Of a DNA stretch of 64,000 nt, positions 33,651-44,017 are shown piece by piece. The stretch is from Aralia elata. Its lineage: Eukaryota > Streptophyta > Magnoliopsida > Apiales > Araliaceae. The notes under the pieces were generated by a model. The model had not been told where the DNA came from. It was given only the letters and a program-made list of their open reading frames with translations, and made no database searches. Position 1 is the stretch's first letter. Each line of letters starts with the position of its first letter. The DNA is taken from positions 62,001 through 126,000 of the forward strand of contig JAVJAP010000141.1 in NCBI GenBank assembly GCA_034770075.1. The letters run 5' to 3'. The translations under genes and the position numbers were made by a program.

Positions 33651-33696
33651 ATACTTGTGGGCAATTGTTTGCTCACCCTTGTATAAAACATTGCAG
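33651..33696 (+). other. Conserved stem-loop and acceptor-like CAG in D LTR
   Basis: ACTTGTGGGCAATTG then TTTGCTCACCCTTG, followed by an AT-rich stretch and TTGCAG. Homologous blocks occur in element 1 (4541-4593), E (34326-34380 and 44018-44072), K1 (52031-52080), K2 (55089-55132) and the inverted H LTR (about 59133-59181). Confidence 0.6.
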
Positions 33697-34016
33697 TTAA
33701 GACTGAGAAGCCAGATGAGCCATCCACTAGTAAGGGCAAGGGCAAGATACAGAAGTAGCTCGCAAACTACTATTGTTAAGAAATTTATATGATCAGACTT
33801 ATTTAATATTATGTTTTAATTCCGCATTGTTGTAATAAAGGTTAGATGACCTAGGATTTATTTACTTAAGAGTTTTAAGTTGTAACCCCTTTTGTGGGAA
33901 GACGATTTAATCAGTTTAACTTTATTATCCTTTACTATGGGTAGTTAGACATAAATGTATGGTATAGTGAACACCAAATCTGTGGAATTGAAGTACCCGA
34001 ATTTGGGGGTGTCACA

Positions 34017-34026
34017 GGTTGGTATC
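34017..34026 (+). other. Left half of element D primer-binding site
   Basis: GGTTGGTATC directly after the D LTR. E inserted here with target duplication GTATC (34022-34026 and 47767-47771). The site resumes at 47767 as GTATCAGAGC, so removing E restores the usual TTGGTATCAGAGC. Confidence 0.9.
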
Positions 34027-34325
34027 TGTGACGCCCCCAAATTCGGGTTTCTTAACCTCGAATTCGGTGCTCACGATACTCAACGACAAACATACTTTCT
34101 AACTAAACGCGGAATAATAAACATACATTGTTTATTGAAATAATAATAAAGTCTTACAGTCTTGGTCCCAAGGTCCTTTAACCTTAACTTAAAAACATAC
34201 CCTTAATACAATAGGAGTTCACTTAATCAAACAACATTTAATAATAACTAATACATAGGCACTATCGGGCATCTATTCCTGCACCTTCCCTTTTCCTTTG
34301 TCTCCTCTAGACGTTTCTGCCTTAG

Positions 34326-36917
34326 CTGAAATAAAGGTCATGATATAGCAAGGGTAAGCAACTAATTTTCTTAGCAAGTATATACACAAGAGATATATCA
34401 TGATAGAAGGAAATTTTGCTTTCAATGTTCAACAACAGTATAAGGGTGTGAAGGAACATGAATTAGTAAACAACAGTTGAATATCCGAATAATTGAATGA
34501 CAATTACTGAGTGGTTTGAAATAACTAAGGACGTTTTCCAAGGTTCTCAGCATGTAAGCTGGACCTCTTAAAAAGTTTTGGTAATCGAGGGGATCAGCCT
34601 CTCATACCCGTGATTTATGCATAAATACTTAATAACCAGCATTGATATCATGCCTTAAACAAGTTTATCCTTTTCTCAGCCAAGAGTTCTTACCACAACA
34701 ATTTAATAAGAACAGCTTTTAAAATACCATTGTCTTAACCAATTTAGACATGCTGGATCTAGCTGATACAAATAGCATAGATCGATCTCATAAACAATTC
34801 ATACTTGAAAGAACTTTAATTAAATTTATAGTTCAATCATAATAGGATATGAATTCAATTGCACAATGTGCGAATCTCAATAAATAGTATAGATGTGAAT
34901 AATCGACAATAATTATTCACTAACATGCTTCGAAAATAATAACTCGAGTTTGAGTTAGGGAACTTGCAATAATGTAAGAAGTTTAGGGTTAGGAACTTGC
35001 CTGTCTGCTCAGCTACAAATAACTCTAGCTTTAATTATTTGGCCTTGAAAACCTAACATTGATAATGTTGGTCTATTAATTAGTACTGCGTAGGTGTACG
35101 CCGATACGCTTACTTATGCTATTTATTTAACAATTAAGCAGTTCACATATCACACATAGATTAATAAACTATTGCATATCCTATAGGACACTTAATTGAT
35201 CTCTAGGTTGATGGTTTAATTAATCAACCATGTATCCCTTAAGTAATGAACACTTATTAGACCCTTAAACAATTAATTATAATTGTTTAATTAATTAACA
35301 CTACTTTTTCTTAATTAACATTCATTTATTAAACCCTTAAAACAATTAATTATAATTGTTTAATTAATGAGCTATTTGAACTCTCTCTATTTTATTAACT
35401 CTATCTTCATTTAATAGTAATTCGTTAATTTAGTTATTAATAATAGTAATTAATAACTAATTATATTCACTTATTATTCAATTATTAATTAAATAATAAT
35501 CGAATTATAAATTTTAATTGTCTTTAATTATTATTTAAGATTAATTAGGTTTGTTCATTATTTAAAGTTAATCAAAGAAATAAATAATTAATTAGTAACT
35601 ATGAATTATCTTTAGTTATTATTTAATAATAAATAATAACTAATTAGATTTATTTATTATTTAAGGCTATAGATAATTAACAAGTATGAATCACCTTTAG
35701 TTATTATTTAATAATAACTAATTAGGTTTATTTATTATTTAATGTTAATCAAATAATAATTAATTAATTAGTGAGTAATACTCATCTTTAGTTATTATTT
35801 AATAAATAATAACTAATTAGATTTATTTATTATTTAAAGTTAATTAAATAATAAATAATTAATTAGTGAGTAAGAGTTACCTTTAGTTATTTTCTAATAG
35901 TAAATAATAAACTAATTAGGTTTATTCATTACTCAATAATAAATAATTATTTTATTAACTTATTCATATTTAATTATTATTTAATATTAGTAATAATTAA
36001 ATATTTGTTGTCTTTATTTATCACTTACTGACAAATAATTAAATTATTAACTTAATTCCTACTCGATTATTATTTAATAGTAATTAAGCAATAATCAACT
36101 TTGTTTATTATCTAAGGATAAATAATAAAATAATTAATCTATTAATTTTATCCATACTTGGTTATTAATTAATAGTAGTTAATCAATAATAAGATATTTA
36201 TTAGCTTTATTTATTATTTAAGGATAATAAATAATTAAATTATTAACTTTATTTATATTTAAATATTAAATATTTACTAACTTTATTTATTACCTATTGA
36301 AAAATAATAAATAATTAATTTGTTAATTTTTATTTTGTTAGTCATCATAACCAGTTAACAAGAGCATTATTACCCAACACAGTAGACAATAATTTCTAAA
36401 CACTGATTATCATACCCAAAAGGAAACTAAGGTTTGATTTTTTGTATAAGCAGTCCATTGTATACCCCAAATGAGACACAGTTTTTATTCAAGCATTTTC
36501 AAGACATTAACACTGGCCTAAACTCAGTGCACCACCAGAAAACCAAAACCTTAAGGTTCTTTAATATGCAAGGGTTCAACACAAAATTAACACAGTGCAG
36601 TGTAACCTAAACAAGATTTAACACAATCCCCTAACACAGGGTATATCAACCAATATACTTCCTAATCACAATACCAGCAATAATTCAATAAGGAATTTTC
36701 ACAAACCAACTTCAATGTATACACAATTTAATCCAATACAAAGAAACAAAATACCCCAAAACAGAGTTTATGCTATCCGAACCATAAGGTTCTGCAATTT
36801 CCAGAATTCCCAACTAGACTTAACACAGCACAATTCTAGTACAGATGAAAGGAATTACGAAAATCTACATAACATCCTAAACAGAAAAATCATCACAGAC
36901 ACTGGACTATTATATAC
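34326..36917 (-). other. Candidate LTR intron of E (3' LTR copy)
   Basis: Minus strand: donor GAACCCAAG|GTATATAATAG (exon ends 36918), stem-loop CTTGCTAAGAAAATTAGTTGCTTACCCTTGC, and acceptor ACCTTTATTTCAG| ending at 34326. Length 2592 bp. The downstream purine-rich segment reads AKAETSRGDKGKGKVQE then stop. The functional copy would be the one in the 5' LTR at 44018-46609. Confidence 0.45.
35608..35960. repeat. AT-rich tandem repeat, about four copies, in E 3' LTR
   Basis: Units of about 83-96 bp beginning near 35608, 35691, 35787 and 35877, each starting CTTTAGTTATTATTTAATA and containing AACTAATTAG(A/G)TTTATTTATT. The same array is in the 5' LTR. Confidence 0.8.
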
Positions 36918-37030
36918 CTTGGGTTCGATTGAACCACTGTTCTTCTTCTCTCGGTGGCTGCTCTCCTCCTAATTCGAATTGCAAAGAACAAAAGAAATCC
37001 TAGCAGCTTAATTTAGGGTTTTGGGGCTCA

Positions 37031-37037
37031 ATTTATA
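37031..37037 (-). promoter_or_regulatory. Predicted TATA box, E 3' LTR
   Basis: Minus-strand TCCTATAAATTGAGCC, the counterpart of the element 1 TATA box. The active copy in the 5' LTR is at 46723-46729. Confidence 0.6.
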
Positions 37038-38074
37038 GGAAATTGATTACCCACTTAATTGGGTATTACCTAAATTAATCCACCAAAATCCAGCGGTAGG
37101 AGGGAGTGGACTGTCTAAATCAAACCCCATCTAGCCGACTGCGAAAATCGCCGGCAAGCCTCGAGCCGCGCGCTTCCATCCGTCAATCGCCGGTCACCTC
37201 GAGTCCTCCGGTCCAATTGGTTATTGCTCGGTCACCCGTGATGACACCCATTTAGCCGCTGGTCAACCCCTTGTAGTCGCCGGTCCTTCATCGTGCTGTC
37301 AGCTCGCTTCGAGCTGTCGCCGGCGCACGCCTGGCGACACCTCCTTTCCGTCTCGTCCGATCGAAGGTCCGCTTGATTGAGAGCTTTGAATCCTATCTCT
37401 GTTGCTCGATTATAGCTGACTTGAGGGTGAGAAGTTGTGGCTTGGTTGTCCCAAATAAATCCCAGCGATCCCCTTTTTCCCCCAAATTAATTGACCGACC
37501 CAGTTGCAATCGGTTAAACCGACTGGACCTTTCCCCAAATCAATTGGATCGACCCGTTTGCTAATGATATAACCCGGCTGGTAAAAGAAATAAGTGATGG
37601 GCTCAGCCCAAATGATTTAACTTGACCAGCTCACTTGGTTCGGCCCACAGAAAATAAAAAGGATATTGGGCTCAATTAAAATTTGGGTTCGGTAAGAGAA
37701 ATGACCAAATTAAATTAACCACATTGCATTTCTAATATTCTAAATCAAATAACTAAACCAATTAATTATTTATTTAAAATATTTATTTTAACCATAATTT
37801 TGTATTTGAATTATTTTAATCCGATAGTGATAAAATTATTTATTTATTAATTTCTTCCCAATTTTCTTGCAATTAATTTCTTAGGGTTAGCCCACTAATT
37901 TAAATCAAACTATTAGTGAGCCCTTTCTAATGCAAGAAAATTATTGGACCATATAATTATTTAATTAAATAATAATTCTTACATGGATCCAAATTAAATT
38001 CGTAAAATTAAATAAAACGAATTTCATATATTAAAATAATTCAATACAATGTTTAGAAATTTCTGGACATTACA

Positions 38075-38087
38075 TCCTCTCCCCCTT
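38075..38087 (-). other. Polypurine tract of element E
   Basis: Minus-strand AAGGGGGAGAGGA adjoining the 3' LTR, identical to element 1. Confidence 0.9.
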
Positions 38088-38121
38088 ATAAAAATTCCGT
38101 CCTCGGAATTTAAATCTAAGG

Positions 38122-39233
38122 TTACTCGAATAAAAGGGGGTAATTCGTTCTCATTTTCTCTTCGAGTTCCCACGTGGCTTCTTCCACCGCGTGATTTCTC
38201 CAGAGAACTTTAACAGAATGAATGGTTTTATTCCTCAGCGTTTGCTCCTTTCTATCAAGTATTTGGACAGGAATCTCCTCGTACGATAAGTCCTTTTCGA
38301 CTTGAATTGGCTCATAAGAAATGACATACTTGTAATCTGGCTTATACGGACGCAACACTGATACATGAAACACGTTGTGAATGTGCTCAAGTTCAGGAGG
38401 TAATGCTACCTCGTACGCCACTTCGCCTATTCTCCTTAATATTTCAAAAGGTCCTATGAACCTAGGGCTCAGCTTGCCCTTCTTTCCAAAGCGGATCTTC
38501 CCTTTCCAGGGAGATACCTTCAAGAACACAAAGCTACCAACTTCAAAGTCCCGCTTCTGACGATGTAAGTCGGCATACTTTTTCTGACGATCCTGGGCTG
38601 CCACTAACCGCTGTCTTATTACTTTAATGATTTCCACGGTTTGTTGTACCAATTCTGGTCCCAACAATCTCCGTTCACCAACTTCATCCCAACACAACGG
38701 CGTTCGACACTTTCTTCCATATAACGCTTCGTACGGTGGCATACCAATGCTAGCGTGATAACAATTGTTGTAAGCGAACTCTACCAAGGGCAAATGATCG
38801 TCCCAGCTGCCACCTAAGTCCATCACAACTGCCCGGAGCATGTCCTCCAGGGTCTGCTCGCTCTGACCATCGGTCTGAGGATGATACGCCGTACTCATTC
38901 TCAATTGTGTTCCCATTCTTCCTGTAGACTTCTCCAAAAATTTGACGTGAAGCGCGGATCTCTGTCAGATACAATAGACACCGGTACTCCATGTCGCGAT
39001 ACTATCTCCTTCACGTAGAGTTTCGCCAACTGCTCCAATTTGTACCTGATCTTGATTGGTAGAAAGTGGGCAGACTTGGTCAAACGATCTACGATCACCC
39101 AGATGGCATCTAGACCCTTTTGTGTTGTCGGGAGTCCTACCACAAAATCCATAGTGATGTGCTCCCACTTCCACTCGGGAATCTCTAAGGGTTGCAACAA
39201 TCCGCTCGGCCGTTGGTGCTCTGCCTTGACCCT
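38122..39233 (-). pseudogene. pol: E integrase core and chromodomain, frameshifted
   Basis: Continues the gag-pol frame after the TAG at 39236-39234 (CLTC*RVKAEHQRP; Gln expected, CAG to TAG). The integrase core reads normally through TMDFVVGLP and IVSDRDPRFTSNFWRSLQE, then a one-base loss near 38920 (compare element 1, positions 55-80) shifts the frame. The rest, from GTQLRMSTAYHPQTDGQSEQ to the chromodomain end NYPLLFE, is open in another frame. A 9-bp in-frame deletion removes residues matching RTI of element 1 beside the catalytic Glu. Integrase is therefore not functional as encoded. Confidence 0.9.
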
Positions 39234-42200
39234 CTAACAAGTTAAACACCGGCTGACGAATTCTGCAACTTCCCCTTTCAAATGCGGCCACCAATAATGT
39301 TGACGAAGATCTTGATACATCTTGGTGCTACCCGGATGTACCGAAAATCTCGTATTATAGGCCTCTTGCAATATTTCCTCCCTTAAGTCTGGTACATAGG
39401 GTATCCAGATCCTTCCCTCGAACCTCAGCAGACCTGTGCTGTCAACTTTGAACTTCAACGTTTTTCCTTCCGATAGTTGTTTCTTAATGCCAATGCATTC
39501 TTCATCAAATTCTTGAGCCTCCTTTATCTTATCCAGTAGAGTCGGACCCACTGTCACGGTGAACAATTTTTCGTCCGTCTCCATTGGATACTTAACCTCC
39601 AGTTCCAGGCGTCCAAAGTCCTTTATCAGTTCTGCCTGAGTTGTAAGCCTCATCAATTTCTCTCTGCCTTTCCTACTCAGGGCATCCGCTACTACATTTG
39701 CTTTGCCTGGATGGTACAGAATCTCACAATCGTAATCCTTGATCAATTCTAACCATCGGCGCTGCCTCATATTCAGCTCCTTCTGAGTGAAGATATATTT
39801 CAGACTTTTGTGATCTGTATATATCTCGCACTTCTCTCCATATAAGTAGTGCCTCCAAATCTTCAAGGCGAACACTACTGCTGCTAACTCCAGATCATGA
39901 GTCGGGTATCCCTTCTCATAGTCCTTCAGCTGGCGTGAAGCGTACGCTATGACCCTGCCGTGTTGCATTAGTACACAACCAAGGCCCTTGTGTGACGCAT
40001 CACTGTATACTACAAAACCTCCAGTGTCATCCGGTAATGCCAACACTGGTGCTTGGCTCAGTCTCTTCTTCAGCTCCATGAAACTCTCCTCGCACTTCTC
40101 CGTCCAAACGAACTTTACCGTCTTTCTAGTTAGATTGGTCAACCGTGATGCTATCTTCGAAAAATCCTGGATGAATCTCCGATAGTATCCCGCTAACCCT
40201 AGGAAACTTCTGATCTCCGTTGGTGTCTTTGGCTGCTCCCAGTTGATAATGGCTTCCACCTTTGCTGGGTCTACCGAAACACCACTACTGTCAATGACGT
40301 GTCCAAGAAACTGCACCCTCTGCAACCAAAATTCACACTTCGAAAACTTCGCGTACAGTTTCTCCCTTCTTAATGCCTCCAAGGCAATCCTTAGATGTTC
40401 AACATGTTCTTCCTCCGACACTGAATACACCAAGATATCATCGATGAATACTACCACGAACTTGTCCAAATACTGCTTGAATACTCTGTTCATCATATCC
40501 ATAAATGCCGCTGGTGCATTTGTCAGGCCAAATGACATAACCAGAAACTCAATATGTCCATAACGAGTTCTGAATGCCGTCTTCGGGATATCCTCCTGTC
40601 TCACCCTTAGTTGATGATAGCCCGTCCTTAAATCAATCTTCGAAAAGTATTTCGCTCCCTTGAGTTGATCAAACAGATCGTCTATCCTGGGCAGCGGATA
40701 CCTATTCTTAATTGTAATTTTGTTCAACTCACGGTAGTCGATACAAAGTCTCATCGAGCCATCCTTCTTCTTTACGAACAGAACTGGCGCTCCCCATGGT
40801 GACACGCTCGGCCTGATATAACCCCTGTCTAACAGTTCCTGCAGTTGAACCATCAGTTCTTTCATCTCTACTGGTGCCATTCGGTAAGGCGCCTTAGATA
40901 TCGGTGCCGTCCCGGGTACCAAGTCGATTGCAAATTCTATCTCCCTATCCGGCGGCAGTCCCAGAAGTTCATCTGGGAAGACATCAGCGAATTCCCTTAC
41001 AACGGGTATCTGACTCAGTTCACCCTCGACTCGTCGAGTATCTACCACGTGAGCCAAATAACCCATACCACCCTTTTTAAGCAATCTCTTCGCTTGCATC
41101 ATCGTCAGACAACAAGATTGTCTCGGCGATTTACTACCATAGAACACCACCTTCGACTTACCCGGAGTCTGCAGGTGTATGCACTTTTTCTTACAGTCAA
41201 TGACCGCCCCGTGGCTCGCTAACCAATCCATCCCCAGGATTACATCGAATTCTCCAAGACGAATCGGCAACAAGTCCACGTTAAGCTTAAACCCTCTCAC
41301 ATCAGCACAACAATTTTTATAAATGTAGTTTACGGGGATAATCTCTTTGTTCGCTACTTCTATATTCATCGGGTGTTCTAACAGTTCACTAGGCAAATTA
41401 AATCTTTGAGCAAATTCATCAGAAATAAAAGAACATGAAGCTCCCGAATCAAATAGCACATAGGCATCTATGTTGTTGATTGGAATAATACCTGACACCA
41501 CCTCTCTGGATGCCACAGCATCTTGTACTGTCATGTTGAAGGTCCTTGCTGTTGGCTTATTTGGCTGGGCTGGTCCTCCACTGGTTGTTCTCGAGTTGTT
41601 GCCCCTGTTGCCATTTCCGCCATCCATGTTTCTTTTTCGGGGACATTCCTTGCTCCGATGTCCTATCTCTCCACAATTGAAGCAACCTCCCTTCTTCGCC
41701 TTAGGACAATTGGGCGAGATATGCCCTTCTTGTCCACAGGTATAACAAACCATCTTTCCCTTCATGCACTCTCCCGAGTGACCCTTTCCGCACTTCCCAC
41801 ATACCGGTCTTTTCTGCTGCGTGTTCCCTTGCTGCATTTCATAATTGCTACCCCCACTGCTCCATTGACGCTTCCTGCTGTTGCCGCCACCACTGCTAAC
41901 ATTCACATTTCCTCCTTCTACCTTCTTCTTGTTCCTTTCCCGATTATATTTCGAAACCGCTTCACTCCCACCTTCGGCAATGAGAGCTTTCTCCAACAAG
42001 GTTGAGAACGATGTAATTTGCAAAACCGCTACCTTACTGTAGATCCACGGCTTTAATCCATTCTCGAATCTCCTGGCCTTCCTCACCTCAGTATCCACCT
42101 GATGTGGGGCGAATCTAGCCAATTCATTGAATTTTGCAGCGTACTCTGACACCGACAAATTTTCTTGCTTCAATTCTAGAAACTTGATCTCCATCTTTGC

Positions 42201-42632
42201 CTGCGTACTCTCAGGAAAGTAATTCTCGAAAAACAACGTCTTGAAAGCTTCCCACGCCACGACTCCAGTTCCAGCTTTGTTCTGATTGGCTTCCCACCAG
42301 AAGTTAGCCTCACCTTTCATTAAGTAAGTAGCAAAAACTGTCTTCTGCTCCTCAGCGACTCTAGCAATGACAAAGGCCTTTTCAATCTCCTTTATCCACG
42401 ACTGGGCCTCTATCGGGTTCGCTGTTCCTCTAAACTCCGGAGGCCCTACTGCCTTGAAGTCTTTAAAATTGGCTAAGTGGTTGCCTGCCTGGTTTCCTGT
42501 AGTAGTGGTTTGATTCCGCAAGGCTTCTGCCATCATGTTCACAAAATCTTGCATTGGGTTTGGTGGAGTTTCCTCTACATTGTTAACTGACTCTTCGATC
42601 CCATGGTTTCGTAGGATTCGTCTGGGCGGCAT
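39234..42632 (-). CDS. gag-pol: E gag-protease-RT-RNase H polyprotein (ends early in integrase)
   Basis: A single frame of 1132 codons from ATG 42632 (MPPRRILRNHG; an in-frame upstream ATG exists at 42647, but MPPRR matches the start of the D gag). Numbering from 42647, it shows gag (about 55-260), three zinc knuckles (283-294, CYTCGQEGHISPNC at 301-314, CFNCGEIGHRSKEC at 322-335), protease LFDSGAS near 400, RT (about 580-760) with FIDD at 735-738, RNase H (YSDAS at 881, YTDHKS at 943, VADAL at 986) and the start of the integrase zinc finger. In that finger the first His of the usual EAH...HPG is Tyr (EAYNTRFSVHPG), possibly a loss. It ends at TAG after CLTC. The antisense ORFs here are shadows. 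Confidence 0.93.
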   Translation of the reverse strand: MPPRRILRNHGIEESVNNVEETPPNPMQDFVNMMAEALRNQTTTTGNQAGNHLANFKDFKAVGPPEFRGTANPIEAQSWIKEIEKAFVIARVAEEQKTVFATYLMKGEANFWWEANQNKAGTGVVAWEAFKTLFFENYFPESTQAKMEIKFLELKQENLSVSEYAAKFNELARFAPHQVDTEVRKARRFENGLKPWIYSKVAVLQITSFSTLLEKALIAEGGSEAVSKYNRERNKKKVEGGNVNVSSGGGNSRKRQWSSGGSNYEMQQGNTQQKRPVCGKCGKGHSGECMKGKMVCYTCGQEGHISPNCPKAKKGGCFNCGEIGHRSKECPRKRNMDGGNGNRGNNSRTTSGGPAQPNKPTARTFNMTVQDAVASREVVSGIIPINNIDAYVLFDSGASCSFISDEFAQRFNLPSELLEHPMNIEVANKEIIPVNYIYKNCCADVRGFKLNVDLLPIRLGEFDVILGMDWLASHGAVIDCKKKCIHLQTPGKSKVVFYGSKSPRQSCCLTMMQAKRLLKKGGMGYLAHVVDTRRVEGELSQIPVVREFADVFPDELLGLPPDREIEFAIDLVPGTAPISKAPYRMAPVEMKELMVQLQELLDRGYIRPSVSPWGAPVLFVKKKDGSMRLCIDYRELNKITIKNRYPLPRIDDLFDQLKGAKYFSKIDLRTGYHQLRVRQEDIPKTAFRTRYGHIEFLVMSFGLTNAPAAFMDMMNRVFKQYLDKFVVVFIDDILVYSVSEEEHVEHLRIALEALRREKLYAKFSKCEFWLQRVQFLGHVIDSSGVSVDPAKVEAIINWEQPKTPTEIRSFLGLAGYYRRFIQDFSKIASRLTNLTRKTVKFVWTEKCEESFMELKKRLSQAPVLALPDDTGGFVVYSDASHKGLGCVLMQHGRVIAYASRQLKDYEKGYPTHDLELAAVVFALKIWRHYLYGEKCEIYTDHKSLKYIFTQKELNMRQRRWLELIKDYDCEILYHPGKANVVADALSRKGREKLMRLTTQAELIKDFGRLELEVKYPMETDEKLFTVTVGPTLLDKIKEAQEFDEECIGIKKQLSEGKTLKFKVDSTGLLRFEGRIWIPYVPDLREEILQEAYNTRFSVHPGSTKMYQDLRQHYWWPHLKGEVAEFVSRCLTC

Positions 42633-43149
42633 TATCTGTTTAAGCAAACCCTAACACGTTACTCGGGCTTCCTTAAAACATAAGTATTCAGCATGTATAT
42701 AATAATCACATGACTCTTGTGTGGGAGTTTTAGATTACCCAACCTCGGAAATTCTGCTTTCCCGATTAGTGATTTAAGTTACTAAGATACCGATTCAGTC
42801 TCACTGAATTAACATAATCATTGCATAAATGGTATATCAAGTAAAATTCTCAAGTACCTACCATAATAATGCATCTATATTCATATACCGACTTAAGCGT
42901 CTTACACGTTTATCACAGGCATATTGTCATAATTGCTACCATCCCATTTAATATAACAAAAGGTGGGATTCACTTAAACCATTCTTTCCTACCTACACAA
43001 TTGGGAAGTACATCCTACATACGAACTACCTCGCACCTTGCTGAGGTTAATACAATTTCTAGTAAACCAAATGGTAGTACCAATAACACTGCTCAAGGCA
43101 TAACCACCCACTTCCAACTATCCTCTAAGGGATACAAGGTGAATGCAAC

Positions 43150-43512
43150 TCAACGCTTGCTCTCGCTACTGGAGGGCAGATCCATCCATCTGGCGTCGAA
43201 CTGCATCCAGACAATGTCTAAGGCTCGCTCCAATTCAACTATCTTCGCATCCTTAGCCTTTACCTCATCCTTCAATTGTCCTAACTGCAGCTCCCTTAGT
43301 AGCAGCCTCCCTCGCAACTCGGCTAACTCAGCCTGGGCCTGGTAAGCAGCGTTCTTGTACTGCTGTTCAGAAATCTGGTGGATGTGGTTCTGCGTCTCTA
43401 ATTGTTTAGCCCTAACCTCTAGCTCGGCGTTCCTTGCAAGCAAATCTCCTATCACATCAGGCTCTATGGGCTCCTGGTTCACTGGACAGCTATCCTGACT
43501 CTCGTCCTACAT
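43150..43512 (-). pseudogene. Leader ORF of E: predicted coiled-coil protein
   Basis: Lies between PBS and gag on the coding strand. ATG at 43512 is followed at once by TAG (43509-43507), and then by 118 open codons in frame (DESQDSCPVNQEPIEPDV... to SSSESKR). A CAG-to-TAG change would explain the stop. The middle part is rich in Glu, Leu, Lys and Ala with heptad-like spacing (ELEVRAKQLETQ, AELAELRGRLLL, KDEVKAKDAKIVELERAL), as in coiled coils. Element D has a coiled-coil ORF at the same place. The protein is not one I recognise. If the ATG is not used, a GTG at 43482 or re-initiation would be needed. Confidence 0.6.
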
Positions 43513-43703
43513 CCTACAACACCACACAAATAGATCAACATCAGTACCACAATAAAATATATTCATTGATGAAATGAAATGATATTTTATTCGGTACGAC
43601 TAGAACTCTATGAATCTCCCCGACCCATCACCTACATACTCTATGTGAGTTTTCTACTAAGGTTATATCCTAGGTTTCTCATTCCTAATGTTTATAACCT
43701 AGG

Positions 43704-43715
43704 GCTCTGATACCA
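43704..43715 (-). other. Primer-binding site of element E
   Basis: Minus-strand TGGTATCAGAGC, three bases after the 5' LTR. Initiator-Met-tRNA type. Confidence 0.92.
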
Positions 43716-44017
43716 ACCTGTGACGCCCCCAAATTCGGGTTTCTTAACCTCGAATTCGGTGCTCACGATACTCAACGACAAACATACTTTCTAACTAAAC
43801 GCGGAATAATAAACATACATTGTTTATTGAAATAATAATAAAGTCTTACAGTCTTGGTCCCAAGGTCCTTTAACCTTAACTTAAAAACATACCCTTAATA
43901 CAATAGGAGTTCACTTAATCAAACAACATTTAATAATAACTAATACATAGGCACTATCGGGCATCTATTCCTGCACCTTCTCTTTTCCTTTGTCTCCTCT
44001 AGACGTTTCTGCCTTAG

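Larger units (their letters stand above)
18425..33696 (+). other. Candidate LTR intron of element D, holding the F/G/C nest
   Basis: Donor TAGCTTAAAG|GTATAATAT and acceptor AACATTGCAG| (ends 33696). Without the nested insertions the interval would be about 1.9 kb. The segment downstream reads VKTEKPDEPSTSKGKGKIQK then stop in a frame that is closed just upstream of the acceptor, as expected of an exon edge. Inferred from motifs shared with the E and element 1 LTRs. Confidence 0.4.
17858..34016 (+). repeat. 5' LTR of element D, split by the F/G/C nest
   Basis: Begins TGTAACGATTGTG and ends GAATTTGGGGGTGTCACA directly before the PBS GGTTGGTATC. Its own length is about 2785 bp once the F insertion (19074-32442 plus the duplicated CAGAT) is removed. 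It contains a donor-like AAAG|GTATAA at 18424/18425, a GC-rich motif array split by F, and the conserved stem-loop plus TTGCAG at 33651-33696. Confidence 0.85.
34027..38074 (-). repeat. 3' LTR of element E
   Basis: 4048 bp, minus-strand TGTAATGTCC to GGGCGTCACA. Same internal layout as the element 1 LTR: GC-rich promoter region (about 37130-37400), TATA, donor, AT-rich tandem repeats, stem-loop and acceptor. ORFs at 36715-36972 and 37373-37564 recur in the other LTR and show no coding evidence. Confidence 0.96.

Noticed and set aside
36715..37564. 85- and 63-codon ORFs repeated at 46407-47256
   Set aside because: They lie in the paired E LTRs on the strand opposite to transcription, with no coding signature.
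39234..39236. Programmed readthrough of the TAG in E pol
   Set aside because: It lies within the integrase zinc finger, not at a gag-pol border, and fits a CAG-to-TAG mutation like the other stops.
39040..42005. Several plus-strand ORFs of 65-160 codons
   Set aside because: Antisense shadows of the E gag-pol frame.
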